DNA of 6,554 nucleotides from Paludibacter sp. Lineage in GTDB: Bacteria > Bacteroidota > Bacteroidia > Bacteroidales > Paludibacteraceae. The stretch is taken from positions 1-6,554 of the forward strand of contig JAGPIU010000059.1 in assembly GCA_018054805.1 (NCBI GenBank), given 5' to 3'. Shown here piece after piece: positions 6,439 through 6,554 of the stretch. A program made the translations under genes and the position numbers. Under the pieces are notes generated by a model. The model saw only the letters and a list, made by a program, of their open reading frames with translations. It did no database searches and had not been told where the DNA came from. Position 1 is the stretch's first letter; every line of letters starts with the position of its first letter.

Positions 6439-6510
6439 GCACATAGTTCACATAGAAAATTGTAATTTTATTTGAATAAATACTACTGTGTTCTATGTGT
6501 CTATGTGGTT
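6429..6510 (+). repeat. Inverted repeat (cacatag type) overlapping the pdxB stop codon; possible terminator
   Basis: Bases 6429-6446 and 6493-6510 are complementary at 17 of 18 positions with a 46-base AT-rich loop. cacatag occurs at 6432-6438, 6440-6446 and 6449-6455, and ctatgtg at 6493-6499 and 6501-6507. The first unit supplies the pdxB stop TAG. As a transcript it would form a long, GC-poor stem with no T run after it, so it is not a classical intrinsic terminator, though it could protect or end the mRNA. The last 44 bases (6511-6554) are A-rich with nothing else recognisable. Confidence 0.8.
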
Positions 6511-6554
6511 CAAAATAAGTTCAAAAAATAGAAATAATATAAACAAAATAATTA

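Noticed and set aside
6429..6510. CRISPR-like array from the repeated cacatag units
   Set aside because: Units are 7-10 bases with 1-2 base separations and occur in inverted orientation; no spacers of CRISPR length.

Overview
This window comes from a bacterium, most likely a member of the Bacteroidota. The protein families fit that phylum: a UxuA/KdgK uronate module, a free-standing four-helix-bundle (23S rRNA intervening-sequence type) protein, and a PdxB of the DXP-dependent vitamin B6 route. So do the AT-rich, Shine-Dalgarno-poor leaders and the gene gaps filled with short dispersed repeats. The phylum call is inference from style and content; no marker gene is present.

All six genes lie on the + strand. 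From left to right they are: the C-terminal ~80% of mannonate dehydratase UxuA (cut by the window edge); a PfkB-family sugar kinase, probably 2-dehydro-3-deoxygluconate (KDG) kinase; a small four-helix-bundle protein; a complete LarA-family nickel-dependent hydroxyacid racemase/epimerase homologue with every expected catalytic residue; a Gfo/Idh/MocA NAD(P)-dependent oxidoreductase; and erythronate-4-phosphate dehydrogenase PdxB. No RNA gene, transposase, CRISPR array or origin was seen.

The first, second and fourth genes suggest an aldonate/uronate pathway. UxuA makes KDG from D-mannonate and the kinase makes KDPG. The LarA homologue could feed this line by C2-epimerising an aldonate, for example D-gluconate to D-mannonate. 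That substrate is inferred, not shown. PdxB belongs to pyridoxal-phosphate synthesis and is not obviously connected; the role of the Gfo/Idh/MocA enzyme is unknown.

The most unusual aspect is the DNA between the genes. After kdgK, after the LarA homologue, after the oxidoreductase and after pdxB there is a pair of inverted repeats. One arm touches or closely follows the upstream stop codon; in the first three cases the other arm lies 5-21 bases before the next start codon. Four different repeat families are used (taaatggtaaatg, cccctaaagggg, cgcaaagacgctaag and cacatag types). In the kdgK-larA gap the 32-bp arms (30/32 matching) enclose the entire four-helix-bundle gene, the same arrangement as the intervening sequences from which that protein family was named. 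The oxidoreductase-pdxB gap also holds nested complementary segments that could fold into a three-way junction.
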